62,811 nt of DNA from Hyphomicrobium sp. (GCA_030148725.1 JASBSU010000027.1:1-62811); one strand, 5' to 3'; shown: positions 28,305-37,179, numbered from the stretch's first letter. Numbers and translations: made by a program. The notes: generated from the sequence alone by a model not told the origin.

Positions 28305-29503
28305 TGATCCGCGTACGGTCGCCCCATAATAGGCGTATATATTCTGTCCCGCCAGCGACGGCCGCCGCCTTGTCCGCAAGCGGCACACCTGATGCTCAGG
28401 GTGTTCGCAGGCTTTGGGAAATCGTCGATGAAAGAAAGGCCGCTGATAACGTCGTCAGTGCCCCGACGGCATCATCGCAGTCAGGGAAGCGCGCAAGCGC
28501 TAGTCGTAACGCACCGGTCGACGATCCCCCGAGCCGACGGCCAGCGCCACGCGATGCCGACCGCGAGGCATTGAAGGCGTTCATCGCCGCGCGGCTCGAA
28601 TACTTCCGCGCGTTCGATACGTTCCCGCCCTACGACCACGGCGCTGCGTGGATGCGGGAGCAAGTTCGCGCCGAGAAACGTGGCGTGCTTCCCGACCCTG
28701 AGCGCACAGAAGTTGAGTGGCGCGATGCGCAGGAGCGCATGCCCGCCGAGGCGGCGTTCTATAAGTCGTATTCAGACGGAACCCCTGCTGATTTTGAGAC
28801 GCTGGTGGAAATCACCACGCCGATCAGTGTCAAACAGCAACCTCGCGGCGATGCGCTGACAGGTCCCGATGCTGAGGCCGCCCGTGATCTACTTGGTGGG
28901 GAAATACGTTGGACCCGCGAGCAAGCGCTGCGATCCCTCGTTCCTGCTGCGAAGCAACTAGCCTACCGTGGCGCGGGCAGGAAGCCTGATTACTCGTATA
29001 CGGCTGATACCCGGCTAGATGACCGCCACGCGCTACTGCAACGGCACCTACCGGCAATCGAGCGCGGCGACCTTAGTCTGTCCGCGATAAAGGGGATGCT
29101 AGGTCTCAGCTCGACGTCCAAAGTCGTGGCGCTCCAGCGCCACTACGCTTTCTTGTCCGCGCTGGCGTCCGAACCGTTCCCCGCGATCTTGCTCGCCACA
29201 CGTGGCCCGCGCGGCGTCGTCACGCGTGAGCTGACATCAGAGCAGGTGGACTTATGGGTCGCAATAGTTCGCAACCTTGTGGCCGCCGTTGACATCGTGT
29301 TGCCTGCGGCCGTCGCTGAAATGGAACAGGGCGCCATCAGCGCCGATCAGATCGCTCGGCTCCCGTTGCCGGCTACGCCGTGCCGACACGATCCAATCCT
29401 AATGAACCTCACCCTCGCCAGGGCCGGCTACTCGGCGGCACGTGCTGCGGAAGGCGCCTTAGAGCAGATCGTCGAGCTAGTCATGCAGGGCAGCGGCGTA
29501 TGA
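28301..29503 (+). CDS. Unknown protein sharing a C-terminal domain with the previous gene; operon gene 6
   Basis: A 400-residue protein starting at ATGATG overlapping the stop of gene 5. An N-terminal disordered Ser/Arg/Pro region of about 60 residues is followed by helical sequence, then a domain like that of gene 5: LQRHYAFLSALASEPFPAILL...VDLWVAIVRNLVAAVDIVLPAAVAEMEQGAISADQI. No known catalytic motif was seen. Confidence 0.6.
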   Translation: MMIRVRSPHNRRIYSVPPATAAALSASGTPDAQGVRRLWEIVDERKAADNVVSAPTASSQSGKRASASRNAPVDDPPSRRPAPRDADREALKAFIAARLEYFRAFDTFPPYDHGAAWMREQVRAEKRGVLPDPERTEVEWRDAQERMPAEAAFYKSYSDGTPADFETLVEITTPISVKQQPRGDALTGPDAEAARDLLGGEIRWTREQALRSLVPAAKQLAYRGAGRKPDYSYTADTRLDDRHALLQRHLPAIERGDLSLSAIKGMLGLSSTSKVVALQRHYAFLSALASEPFPAILLATRGPRGVVTRELTSEQVDLWVAIVRNLVAAVDIVLPAAVAEMEQGAISADQIARLPLPATPCRHDPILMNLTLARAGYSAARAAEGALEQIVELVMQGSGV

Positions 29504-29760
29504 AGCACGCGCCGCCCGTGATCCTTGCACCGCTTCCGCTCGTCGTCCGCGCATCCATGATCGCCGAAGCGCTGGCCGACGCGCAACTCGCAGCCCGCCT
29601 GCATGATCGCAAGGCCGAGTGCAGCTTTTTTCTTCGCATCGCGGAACTACTCGGCGCCAAGCACGCCACGACCTTGCCCGACCTACTGCAAGCAGGACGC
29701 GACTTTGTCGCCGCGGTACTCACTTCACGACGCAAACGTAATTCACGAGGAGGATCGTAA
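29500..29760 (+). CDS. Unknown small protein, operon gene 7
   Basis: An 86-residue protein (MKHAPPVILAPLPLVVRASMIAEALADAQLAARLHDRKAE...) with an ATGA overlap with gene 6. It is mostly helical with a basic C-terminus. Its end carries the AGGAGG ribosome site for gene 8. No family recognised. Confidence 0.6.
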   Translation: MKHAPPVILAPLPLVVRASMIAEALADAQLAARLHDRKAECSFFLRIAELLGAKHATTLPDLLQAGRDFVAAVLTSRRKRNSRGGS

Positions 29761-29761
29761 A

Positions 29762-30067
29762 ATGTCAGATGAGGACCGAACATCACCAATAGCGCGACGG
29801 CGGGAGGCCGTAGTCGCTTATTTCCTATGCGGTCTAGACCGTTCCGTTGTCGCCGCGCTCGTGCGGCTGACCGAGACCGAGGTCAACGACATTCTCGCCA
29901 AGTACGGTAGCGTCGACGATGTCGGCCGTTACGTGATTTCGGAAGCGGTGCGCACGGAGCTTCGACTTCCGTGCTATGTTCCCCGCCAACGCAAGTCTGG
30001 CGGCACGATGACCGTCAATACGACTTACCTCAACCGGCTACACGCCCAAACGGAGACAAACGTATGA
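29762..30067 (+). CDS. Unknown small protein with HTH-like segment, operon gene 8
   Basis: A 101-residue protein. The stretch ARRREAVVAYFLCGLDRSVVAALVRLTETEVNDILAKYG resembles a helix-turn-helix of sigma-factor or homeodomain-like type (a helical pair with a turn, then a recognition-helix-like segment). AGGAGG precedes the ATG, which is one base after gene 7 stops. DNA binding is inferred only. Confidence 0.58.
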   Translation: MSDEDRTSPIARRREAVVAYFLCGLDRSVVAALVRLTETEVNDILAKYGSVDDVGRYVISEAVRTELRLPCYVPRQRKSGGTMTVNTTYLNRLHAQTETNV

Positions 30068-30282
30068 GCCCACGACTTCACCGCGCGGCATCGCGCCTTC
30101 CGCTGAGCATGCTCAACGCCCGGCGGGCGGGTTCGTCGAAGCATGTCAAAACTGAGTTGTTGACGCCGATGGAAATTCTGAGGCGACAGATGCGCGCGGC
30201 GCTGGAGCGCAACGCTTCCGATGGCGAACTGCGCAGCTTGGCGCTGGCTACCCTGTACGCGACGGAAAGAGACGCGGCTTGA
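30064..30282 (+). CDS. Unknown small basic protein, operon gene 9
   Basis: A 72-residue, strongly basic protein (MSPRLHRAASRLPLSMLNARRAGSSKHVK...) overlapping gene 8 by ATGA. It is the last gene of the coupled operon and is followed by the convergent TcmP gene. No family recognised. Confidence 0.58.
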   Translation: MSPRLHRAASRLPLSMLNARRAGSSKHVKTELLTPMEILRRQMRAALERNASDGELRSLALATLYATERDAA

Positions 30283-30340
30283 ACGAGAAGCCACGCAGCG
30301 GCTGGAGTGGACCGTGCGGCCGTCGTGGCCCTACGCGGTG

Positions 30341-31495
30341 CTAAGGGTCGGGTCTCAGGACGATGATCGTATCATCATGCGGCTTACGATTGCCGCCGCC
30401 CCACGTGTCCGCTAACACGCCTTCCTTCGCTAGCTGCTTACAGATGTCCTTCACGTTGGTGACGCGAACGGCGTAGGCTTCGAGCACGAGTGGCCACAGC
30501 TTGTCGAAACGCATTCGGCCGCAGGCATTTTTCAGTTCAGCCAAAATCATCTCAGCAGCGTAGCGCTTGTTCACCTCGATAGTCTCAGCGACTACAGCCT
30601 CCTGCACATCAGCATTGAAGCCGGCAAAGAACACAGCCTGCTGCGTTTGCTCCTCGCGCTTCCTATCTTTGGCATCGGCGCGGTTCCGCGCGTGCTTTCT
30701 CGCAGTTGGAAGTTCGGTATCGCGGAATGCCTCTAGGCCGTCGCGTGATTTCGTAGCGTAAACTAGGTAGAAGTGTGGACGATCCTTGGTCGACCGATAA
30801 ATGGGGGCCGAGACAACGTGCTTGAAGCCGCAGACGTTCTTGAGGCGCTCCCTGAGCAGCTTAAGTGCCGCAAGGCCGGGCGGCATAGTTGGGTCCAGCG
30901 CTTCACGCCAACCTTCGCCAAGCATCGGATTAAAAGACGCGACGGTAGACGCGGTAGCCATGGCCGTCGCACGATTGATGTGGTCGTACATGAAGTTGAT
31001 GAGTAGCTCGACCTTATGCCGTCGGCAGACTGGCGCCAGCTTCTCCGGCGAGTAGCCTTTCCAACCTTTCGGGTCGATGAAGATGAAGGGGAATGATGTT
31101 CCTATGAACTTGTCGAATACCGGAATGGCATCTTCAAACTGGCCATTGAACGTAACGATCTCGAAGCCATCCTCAGGTTTGTTATATGTCTTGACGGCCT
31201 CCGTAAGTCTCGCGAACGCCTCGGGGTTTTTCTCGACGAGAAAACACTTCACGCTGCGGCGACGACCTCTCCCATCCACAGTCTTCGCCTGAGCATCCTT
31301 CAAGACCTCAATGGCGATCATGAAGGAGCTATCGGCGAAGGTCTCGGTCCTGCACTCCCAGGGACCGGAGAACCCATCGACGTAGGTGATGTCGCTGAAG
31401 GTGAGGACCTTGAACGCCAGAGCTTGGAGGTACCGCTTGAGGAGGTAGTGTTTAGCCTCGGTCTGCTCGCGACCAAGATAGGGGTTGTCGGACAC
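30341..31495 (-). CDS. tcmP: Three-Cys-motif partner protein TcmP
   Basis: A 384-residue protein of the TcmP family, which occurs next to three-cysteine-motif proteins such as the DUF5131 protein here. It has methyltransferase-like landmarks: TYVDGFSGPWE (residues 38-47) resembling motif I, FLVEKNPEAF with the acidic end of strand 2, and FIFIDPKGWKG (138-147) resembling motif IV. The GTG start (AAGGGA upstream) is preferred to a TTG 18 bases earlier; it overlaps the end of the upstream gene by 44 bases. The biological role of the pair is not established to my knowledge. Confidence 0.8.
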   Translation of the reverse strand: MSDNPYLGREQTEAKHYLLKRYLQALAFKVLTFSDITYVDGFSGPWECRTETFADSSFMIAIEVLKDAQAKTVDGRGRRRSVKCFLVEKNPEAFARLTEAVKTYNKPEDGFEIVTFNGQFEDAIPVFDKFIGTSFPFIFIDPKGWKGYSPEKLAPVCRRHKVELLINFMYDHINRATAMATASTVASFNPMLGEGWREALDPTMPPGLAALKLLRERLKNVCGFKHVVSAPIYRSTKDRPHFYLVYATKSRDGLEAFRDTELPTARKHARNRADAKDRKREEQTQQAVFFAGFNADVQEAVVAETIEVNKRYAAEMILAELKNACGRMRFDKLWPLVLEAYAVRVTNVKDICKQLAKEGVLADTWGGGNRKPHDDTIIVLRPDP

Positions 31496-32252
31496 GCTTC
31501 GTCCCTTTTGCAATATGCTTTTGCGTACGGTCCCCTAGCGGATACTCGTTCCACTCGCGGCCGTGGAGTTCGCGCCCGCCCGACTTCGGACGCACGCCTC
31601 CCCATTGCTTGAAAAAGAATGCCACCCTGAAGGCGTGGCACTGATCTCGAATTTCCGTTGCCCAATCTTCACGCATGGGGCGGCAGTGGGGGCCGCTTTC
31701 GCCACCAACGATTACCCAAGCAATTCCCGACAAGTCGATCTTGCCAACTGGACCTAGCAGGGGCTCGAAGGATACGAACTTCACGCTGGCGTGCGCGGTC
31801 TTAAGATGCTTGAGCCGCACGGTATTCTTCGCATCCTCAATCGAAACGCCGATCCAAATATGCGAGGGCGCCAGTCCATGCGGATAACGCTTGCGCAGGT
31901 ACCGAACCATTAGCGAGCTGCGTTTCGTGAGCACCTGAAATGTGTGCCAACTCGCAGCTTCCATTGTATCGAACACGGCGTCGACGAAGGAGGCCGGTAC
32001 TTCCTTGTGAAATAGGTCGCTCATTGAATTGACGAAGATGCGCTTCGGGTCCCGCCACTGAAGCGGCTGCTTAAGTCGTGCCGGTCGAAGCGTGAGGTCA
32101 AAGCCATTTTCGAACGCGTGGCCGGGCGTACCTCGAAAGCGTTCGGAGAAGCGCTCTGCGTAACAGAAGTCGCAGCCGCCAGTGATCTTGGTGCAGCCCG
32201 TGACCGGGTTCCAAGTCGCGTCGGTCCACTCGATCTGTGTCGTTTCTCCCAT
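31452..32252 (-). CDS. DUF5131 (phage Gp37/Gp68-like) three-Cys-motif protein
   Basis: A 266-residue protein opening with IEWTDATWNPVTGCTKITGGCDFCYAERF; C20, C27 and C30 form the three-Cys motif, suggestive of an iron-sulfur cluster as in radical-SAM-like enzymes. Other family marks are FVNSMSDLFHKEVP, FQVLTKRS, WIGVSIED, VSFEPLLGPV and VIVGGESGPHCRPM. It is the upstream partner of tcmP in a two-gene unit. A role in nucleic-acid modification is an inference. Confidence 0.87.
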   Translation of the reverse strand: MGETTQIEWTDATWNPVTGCTKITGGCDFCYAERFSERFRGTPGHAFENGFDLTLRPARLKQPLQWRDPKRIFVNSMSDLFHKEVPASFVDAVFDTMEAASWHTFQVLTKRSSLMVRYLRKRYPHGLAPSHIWIGVSIEDAKNTVRLKHLKTAHASVKFVSFEPLLGPVGKIDLSGIAWVIVGGESGPHCRPMREDWATEIRDQCHAFRVAFFFKQWGGVRPKSGGRELHGREWNEYPLGDRTQKHIAKGTKRVRQPLSWSRADRG

Positions 32253-32357
32253 GCAACGGGCATAGAACGAACTGCGAACATCAGCAAGTAAAAATGCTCG
32301 GTGATGCGCGCAACTATCGGAGTATAACTTCGTCGTTCTCTCAAAGAAGGACACGTC

Positions 32358-32762
32358 ATGGAGATCGAAAAATTTGAAGCGAGTGTCGGCAATGACGACT
32401 GGGTGGGCTCCGTCGCCGCAGACTACGACGTAGATGCCCCAAATCGCCTGCAAGACTTGCTTCGTGAGCAAAAGCGCATCAGCCAGAACGATTTCGTGAT
32501 AGGCGTGCGGATGTGGTTGGGCGACAATCTAAGTCCGGGCTATCGCACGCCTACAGTCTACGCGTTAGTAGTTTCCGTGCCCGCGGGCACTGGAGCGAAG
32601 CAGTGGCTCAACGAACAGGATGATCCGATACCTGTCCGAAAGATCGAAGTTTCCCTGACGGTGCAGCAGCTGCTCGATTTTTTCCTTCGCTTTGAACTTT
32701 TGCTCTTTAAGAACCATCTGGATTTGGACGAGCGGCGATATAGGTTCGAGCCCGAGGAGTAG
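32358..32762 (+). CDS. Unknown protein divergent from the TcmP/DUF5131 pair
   Basis: A 134-residue acidic protein (MEIEKFEASVGNDDWVGSVAADYDVD...) with a well-placed AAGGA ribosome site. The pattern is beta-rich in the middle and helical at the C-terminus (QQLLDFFLRFELLLFKNHLDLDERRY). It is divergent from the DUF5131 gene over 105 bases and may be a third member of that cassette. Family unknown. Confidence 0.62.
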   Translation: MEIEKFEASVGNDDWVGSVAADYDVDAPNRLQDLLREQKRISQNDFVIGVRMWLGDNLSPGYRTPTVYALVVSVPAGTGAKQWLNEQDDPIPVRKIEVSLTVQQLLDFFLRFELLLFKNHLDLDERRYRFEPEE

Positions 32763-32852
32763 CCTGCCTCACCGAGTGCCGGGCCTGAGGACATCCGCCT
32801 TTCGCGTCGAAGGGCTTGCGCACTCGGGGCCGGCGGGGCCGCTCCACCATCA

Positions 32853-34076
32853 TCAGAAGCTAAGCACCTCGCCGGCCGTGTCGAGATGCGCGGGCGACAA
32901 GTGCCCGTAGTGCCGCTCGATAGTCTTGGCGTCCGTTCCCACCATTTTCGCGACCGCCTGATACGACTGACCGCTCTGGACTAGCAGGGAGCAGCAAGTG
33001 TGCTTGAGCAGGTGGACGTGGCGTGCGAGCCCGTCCAGCCCGGCGCGCCTGTAGGACGGCTTTAGGTCAATCGTCAGCAGCCGTTTGCCGCGATGCTGGA
33101 TCACATGCGGGCAGTCAGGGTACCGCTCCTGCCACGCACGCAATAGCGCGATATAGAGGCGGCCGTTGGTGCGCGAGACGCTGCCCGTGGGGCGGCGCTT
33201 GTTGCCGCGTCCACGGCCCATGTTGAAGCGCAGCGGTTCGCGATCATCGCGAAGCCTGAAATCAAAACTCGCGACCTTATCGGGATCGAAAACGGCCAAC
33301 GTGTCGCTCACGGCAGCGGCAATCTCCGCATCATCGTCCGATGGCGGGGCGCCGCCCGGCCAGTACACATCCGACCATTGCAATTCGAGGATGGCGGACA
33401 TCCGCGCACCAGTCGCGAGCGCAATCAGGACGAACAGTTCCGTATAGGGTTCGGCGCAACCGTCGAGCAGCCGTCGCACTTGGTCGCTCGTGAGGTAGGC
33501 GTGGACAGCGTACGTCGGTTCGTCGGGGATATGGACCTCCACACCGTCGAGCCCGTTCATGCCGTTGCGGCGCGCCCAATTGATCGCGGCGCGCATGACA
33601 GCGAGTTCCTTACAGGCCGTCGCGTCGCTCACGTGTTTGACGGAGCCGGCGCTCTTACCCTTCGGCTTTCGCGTGGCGGCGGCATACGGGGCGCTGGCGT
33701 TTGCCTGTCGAGTGCGCCACTTGCGGTAGGCGGCCCACACGGCGTCACTGCGAAGTTGCTGCGGCTGCAAGCCGGCGAAGTAGCCCTTGAGCTTCTGGAC
33801 GGCGTAGAATGTCGCGTTCTTTCCGCCCTCGCACTTCGCGCGCTCGAACTGGTCCAGTAGCTCGCCAATCGTGTAGGCGGTGCCCGTGGCTGGCCTCGGG
33901 GCGATGATGTCGGCCGCTATTGCCTTCATCTTTTGTTCGGCCTCGGCGCGGTCCCGTGTGCCGGTGGATCGTTTTTTTGTGTACCCCTTCGCGGGGTCCG
34001 TGAAGCTGACGTGCCAGAGCCCTGTGGCATCGGAAACGAGCCGCGGGACAGGAATAGGGTTCTTTTGGCGCGCCAT
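32853..34076 (-). CDS. Tyrosine-type integrase of island 1
   Basis: A 407-residue site-specific integrase that should catalyse insertion at tRNA-Thr. Residues 1-60 are an Arm-type domain, then a SAM-like core-binding domain, then the catalytic domain with ATGARMSAILELQW (Arg I), HLLKHT (H355, with K358 where Arg is usual) and the nucleophile Y390 in IERHYGHL. GGAGG lies before the chosen ATG; an upstream start would add 25 residues. It lies 138 bases from the right attachment site and reads into the island. Confidence 0.9.
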   Translation of the reverse strand: MARQKNPIPVPRLVSDATGLWHVSFTDPAKGYTKKRSTGTRDRAEAEQKMKAIAADIIAPRPATGTAYTIGELLDQFERAKCEGGKNATFYAVQKLKGYFAGLQPQQLRSDAVWAAYRKWRTRQANASAPYAAATRKPKGKSAGSVKHVSDATACKELAVMRAAINWARRNGMNGLDGVEVHIPDEPTYAVHAYLTSDQVRRLLDGCAEPYTELFVLIALATGARMSAILELQWSDVYWPGGAPPSDDDAEIAAAVSDTLAVFDPDKVASFDFRLRDDREPLRFNMGRGRGNKRRPTGSVSRTNGRLYIALLRAWQERYPDCPHVIQHRGKRLLTIDLKPSYRRAGLDGLARHVHLLKHTCCSLLVQSGQSYQAVAKMVGTDAKTIERHYGHLSPAHLDTAGEVLSF

Positions 34077-34143
34077 GTTGCGGACCTCCGGCTGTTGGGG
34101 TACATCGGCGGCCCGAGTGTGCCATGTTCTCGGCAATCTGAGC

Positions 34144-34157
34144 GATACCACTCAGAA
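34144..34157. repeat. Right-end copy of candidate arm-type site
   Basis: GATACCACTCAGAA, within the imperfect dyad TCTGAG-N8-CTCAGA, matches the left-end site at 19340-19353. It lies between the integrase start and the attachment core. Confidence 0.42.
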
Positions 34158-34214
34158 ATCATGGCAAACAGGGACTGGTCATAACCTAAAATTCCCTGTA
34201 GTTTCAATGTGTTA

Positions 34215-34289
<75 letters not shown>

Positions 34290-34466
34290 TTCCCCAAAAG
34301 ACGTGCGTGTCCCAGTCCACAATGCCCGTTGTGCGCGAAGAAGCGTGGCAGCGCCGTCTTTGCATGGGTTGATGTGCGCCTAGGCACCTGTTCTGCACAG
34401 GTAAATCACCGCCGGCCGTTGAGCGAGTCAGAGCGCTTTTTTAAGCAATCCTGACGGCGGGGGCTG

Positions 34467-35777
34467 ATGCAGATCATGAAAAAATATTGGAAACGGCATC
34501 GGATGACCCGCGGGGCGGCGATTTTTGTCCTCGCCGCGTCGGCCCAGGGGGCGGCCGCGGGCGGGTTCGGGATCGAGCAATCGGCCTACTATCAGGGCAT
34601 GTCGTTTGCGGGGGCTGCCGCTGGCGGGCCCAGCTTGACCTCGATTGCCTGGAACCCGGCGACGGCAAATTTCGCGGACAAAGGGCTGTCCTTCGAGTCG
34701 AGCTTCTCCGTGGTGCTGATGTCAGCCGATCTGACGGTCACGAACCCGCAGGACCAGCTCGTCACCGGGCCATCCGATACGAACATCGGTCGCAATGCCA
34801 TCGTCGGGGCGAGCTTTGCGACATGGCGCGTCGACAGCAAGACGGTCCTGGCATTGAGCTTCACAGCTCCGTTCGGGCTCGGCACGAAAGTGCAGAATCC
34901 GGATTGGGTGGGTCGCTACCAGGGGCTGACGACAGAGGTGTTCAATCTCAATGCAGCGCCCATCATTTCCTACGAGCTCCTTCCGGGGCTCAGCATCGCG
35001 GCAGGCGTTCAGGTCGATTTCTTCAACCTGAAACGTCAGACGGCAGACACGCCTTTCGGTGTCGCCATTCTGCGTGGCGATGACTACGGCGTCGGCTATG
35101 TCGCGGGCATCAACTACGCGCCGACGGCCGATACTTCGATCGGCCTCGGTTTCCGCTCGGCGATCGATCACACCGTCGAAGGGCATCTGACGCTATCGGG
35201 GCTCGACGAGGCGCCGATCAAGGCGTCGCTCACACTGCCCGAGATGCTTTCGCTCGGTGTGCGCCAGTCCATATCGCCGACGACGCGGCTGCTGGCGGAA
35301 GTCGAATGGGTGAACTGGAGCCGGTTCGGAAACATCCCGATCGAATTGCAGGGTGCATTTCTCGGCATGCCGCCCGGCGCGACGGCTTCGAACCTCGAAT
35401 TCAACTGGCGCGATGGTTGGCTGTTCGCGCTGGGTGGCGAATACGACTGGTCGCGTTCGCTGACGCTGCGGACCGGCGTCGCCTACGAGATTTCGCCGGT
35501 CGATGGTCCGAAGACGCGGCTGGTGCAGGATCCCGATAGCAACCGCGTGTGGGCGAGCCTCGGCGCCTCCTACATGATCAGCCCGTCAACGCGATGGGAT
35601 GTTTCCTATAGCCATGTGTTCTTCGAGGACAACGCACCGTTCGACCGCGTGGGTGCCTCCACGCAGTTCGCTACGCCGTCGCTGCTCGGTACGGCCGACG
35701 TCAGCATGGAAGTGCTGTCGTTTGGCTTCAAGACCGTTTGGGGCGGCGCGGAACCAGCGGCAGCGGCCTTGAAATAG
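34467..35777 (+). CDS. FadL/OmpP1/TodX-family outer-membrane transporter
   Basis: A 436-residue outer-membrane barrel that usually carries long-chain fatty acids or other hydrophobic compounds. A signal peptide (ending QGAAAGG) is followed by GFGIEQSAYYQGMSFAGAAAGGPSLTSIAWNPATA, the family's N-terminal hatch sequence including the NPA turn. Later marks are FGLGTKVQNPDWVGRYQG and the C-terminal VSMEVLSFGFKTVWG strand. A second ATG nine bases downstream is equally possible. Confidence 0.88.
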   Translation: MQIMKKYWKRHRMTRGAAIFVLAASAQGAAAGGFGIEQSAYYQGMSFAGAAAGGPSLTSIAWNPATANFADKGLSFESSFSVVLMSADLTVTNPQDQLVTGPSDTNIGRNAIVGASFATWRVDSKTVLALSFTAPFGLGTKVQNPDWVGRYQGLTTEVFNLNAAPIISYELLPGLSIAAGVQVDFFNLKRQTADTPFGVAILRGDDYGVGYVAGINYAPTADTSIGLGFRSAIDHTVEGHLTLSGLDEAPIKASLTLPEMLSLGVRQSISPTTRLLAEVEWVNWSRFGNIPIELQGAFLGMPPGATASNLEFNWRDGWLFALGGEYDWSRSLTLRTGVAYEISPVDGPKTRLVQDPDSNRVWASLGASYMISPSTRWDVSYSHVFFEDNAPFDRVGASTQFATPSLLGTADVSMEVLSFGFKTVWGGAEPAAAALK

Positions 35778-35857
35778 CGAAGATCGGCCGCTTATTGTTG
35801 GAGCGGCTGCCCTGGGGCAGCGACGCTCACTGCAGTGGATCGGAGCACGAGGCCGTC

Positions 35858-36031
35858 ATGGTTGAAAGACGGACCGCAAATTCGCGCGCGGCGCGCCTGG
35901 AGGCGCAGCTGCGTGCCAACCTGAAAAAGCGCAAGGAGCAGGCGCGCGCGAGGGCGCGGTCGGCGACCGATGCAAACGAGGAAACCGCGGGCGCAGCGCC
36001 GGCGGATGAGCGCGCGTCTGGGGCCGAGTAG
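35858..36031 (+). CDS. Small basic protein (57 residues)
   Basis: MVERRTANSRAARLEAQLRANLKKRKEQARAR followed by an Ala/Glu tail. It is a basic helical peptide with a compact N-terminus of a type seen near murA in related genomes from memory. The stop is 5 bases before the convergent exported-protein gene ends. Function unknown. Confidence 0.6.
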   Translation: MVERRTANSRAARLEAQLRANLKKRKEQARARARSATDANEETAGAAPADERASGAE

Positions 36032-36036
36032 CCAGT

Positions 36037-36594
36037 CTATTCAACGGCGCTGATGGCGACATTGATGCTGTCGGCCGGGGCGCCGCTGATCTGAAGCACC
36101 ACGGGCGCGCCTTTCAGCTCAAAGCGAACGCTCTTGCGCAGACCAGGGCAACCCTTGACGCCGGAGTGGTCGCTGGGTTTCAGCTGCGCATTATCCTGCA
36201 CGACGTCGATCCAGCCGGCGTGCGTCACCTGATAGTGACCGGCAGTGGCGGGCGCGGAGAATGTGACCGTTGCGCCGAACGTCGGTGCTTCGGATTTCTT
36301 CCTGCTGCTCGGCTTGATGGCGTAGGTGACGTCAGCGTCGGGTTTCAGCGTCAATCGGAATGCCTGGGCTTTCCAGGCGCCGCGATCCGCCCCTGAGGCG
36401 ACCTTCTCGATATCTGTGCTCTCGAATGCGGTGCGCTCTCTATCGAGCGGCCATTTGAAAGCAGCGCAGCCGCTGCCCATCGCGCTTGCTGGTTTCTCCT
36501 TCGGTGCGGCATCCTCGGCCGATGCCGGGACTGCGATGATGAGCGCCAAGGCCAGCGGCACTACGCGGCGAAGAAGCGATTGCAAGGACGACAT
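36037..36594 (-). CDS. Exported protein of unknown function
   Basis: A 185-residue product with a signal peptide (MSSLQSLLRRVVPLALALIIAVPASA). The mature part reads as a beta-sandwich-like domain: FESTDIEKVASG, FRLTLKPDADVTYAIKPSS, GATVTFSAPATAGHYQVTHAGWIDVVQDN and RFELKGAPVVLQISGAPADSINVAISA. GAGAGG precedes the ATG. The same frame extends about 200 codons upstream, but that part looks like shadow coding. Family not recognised. Confidence 0.7.
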   Translation of the reverse strand: MSSLQSLLRRVVPLALALIIAVPASAEDAAPKEKPASAMGSGCAAFKWPLDRERTAFESTDIEKVASGADRGAWKAQAFRLTLKPDADVTYAIKPSSRKKSEAPTFGATVTFSAPATAGHYQVTHAGWIDVVQDNAQLKPSDHSGVKGCPGLRKSVRFELKGAPVVLQISGAPADSINVAISAVE

Positions 36595-36756
36595 GAAACC
36601 TCTCAGTTGTTCCGCAACGCGCGATGAGACGGCGCGACGTCGCGCGACCGCTATATACTGTTTGGCATAGCGCGAAGGAAAATTCACGATTGCTGCGTCA
36701 CGTCGTCGTCTCAGTGGTGGGGCTGCTATAGTCCGGGCTGGGGAGAGGAGGGCCGC

Positions 36757-37179
36757 GTGAGCGAAACCTCGAAGAAGACCAAGGTTGCTGCGAAGACCGC
36801 GCCGAAGGGTGCGAGCAAAGCTGGTCGCCGGAAAGAGCACGCGTTCCCGCGGGTGCGCATACGCATCGGCGATGAGATGGTGCTCGGTCCGGGCAAGGTG
36901 GATTTGCTGGAGGCGATCGGTCGGACGGGCTCGATTTCGGCGGCAGGCCGGGAACTCGGCATGTCGTACCGGCGCGCGTGGCTGCTCGTCGATGCACTCA
37001 ACCACATGTTCCCGGAGCCGCTCGTCACGGCATCGCCGGGTGGCTCGCACGGCGGCGGCGCGAAGCTGACGGATTACGGCCGCGGAGTTGCGGCCGCCTA
37101 CCGACGGATCGAGGCGCGGACGCGGATCGCGATGCGCGAGGAACTCGCGCCGTTCAAGGTGTGTGTGGACCGGGACTAG
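36757..37179 (+). CDS. ModE-like winged helix-turn-helix regulator
   Basis: A 140-residue transcriptional regulator with the ModE/LysR-type HTH: GKVDLLEAIGRTGSISAAGRELGMSYRRAWLLVDALN, then GGSHGGGAKLTDYGRGVAAAYRRIE. The molybdate-binding C-terminal domain of full ModE is absent, as in many single-domain homologues. The start is GTG with GGAGAGGAGG upstream. The first 27 residues are lysine-rich and probably flexible. The ligand and targets are unknown. Confidence 0.85.
   Translation: MSETSKKTKVAAKTAPKGASKAGRRKEHAFPRVRIRIGDEMVLGPGKVDLLEAIGRTGSISAAGRELGMSYRRAWLLVDALNHMFPEPLVTASPGGSHGGGAKLTDYGRGVAAAYRRIEARTRIAMREELAPFKVCVDRD

Noticed and set aside
32853-34076. Lysine instead of arginine in the HxxR box of the island 1 integrase
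   Set aside because: HLLKHT-type boxes occur in this integrase subfamily as I recall, so it is probably not inactivating.
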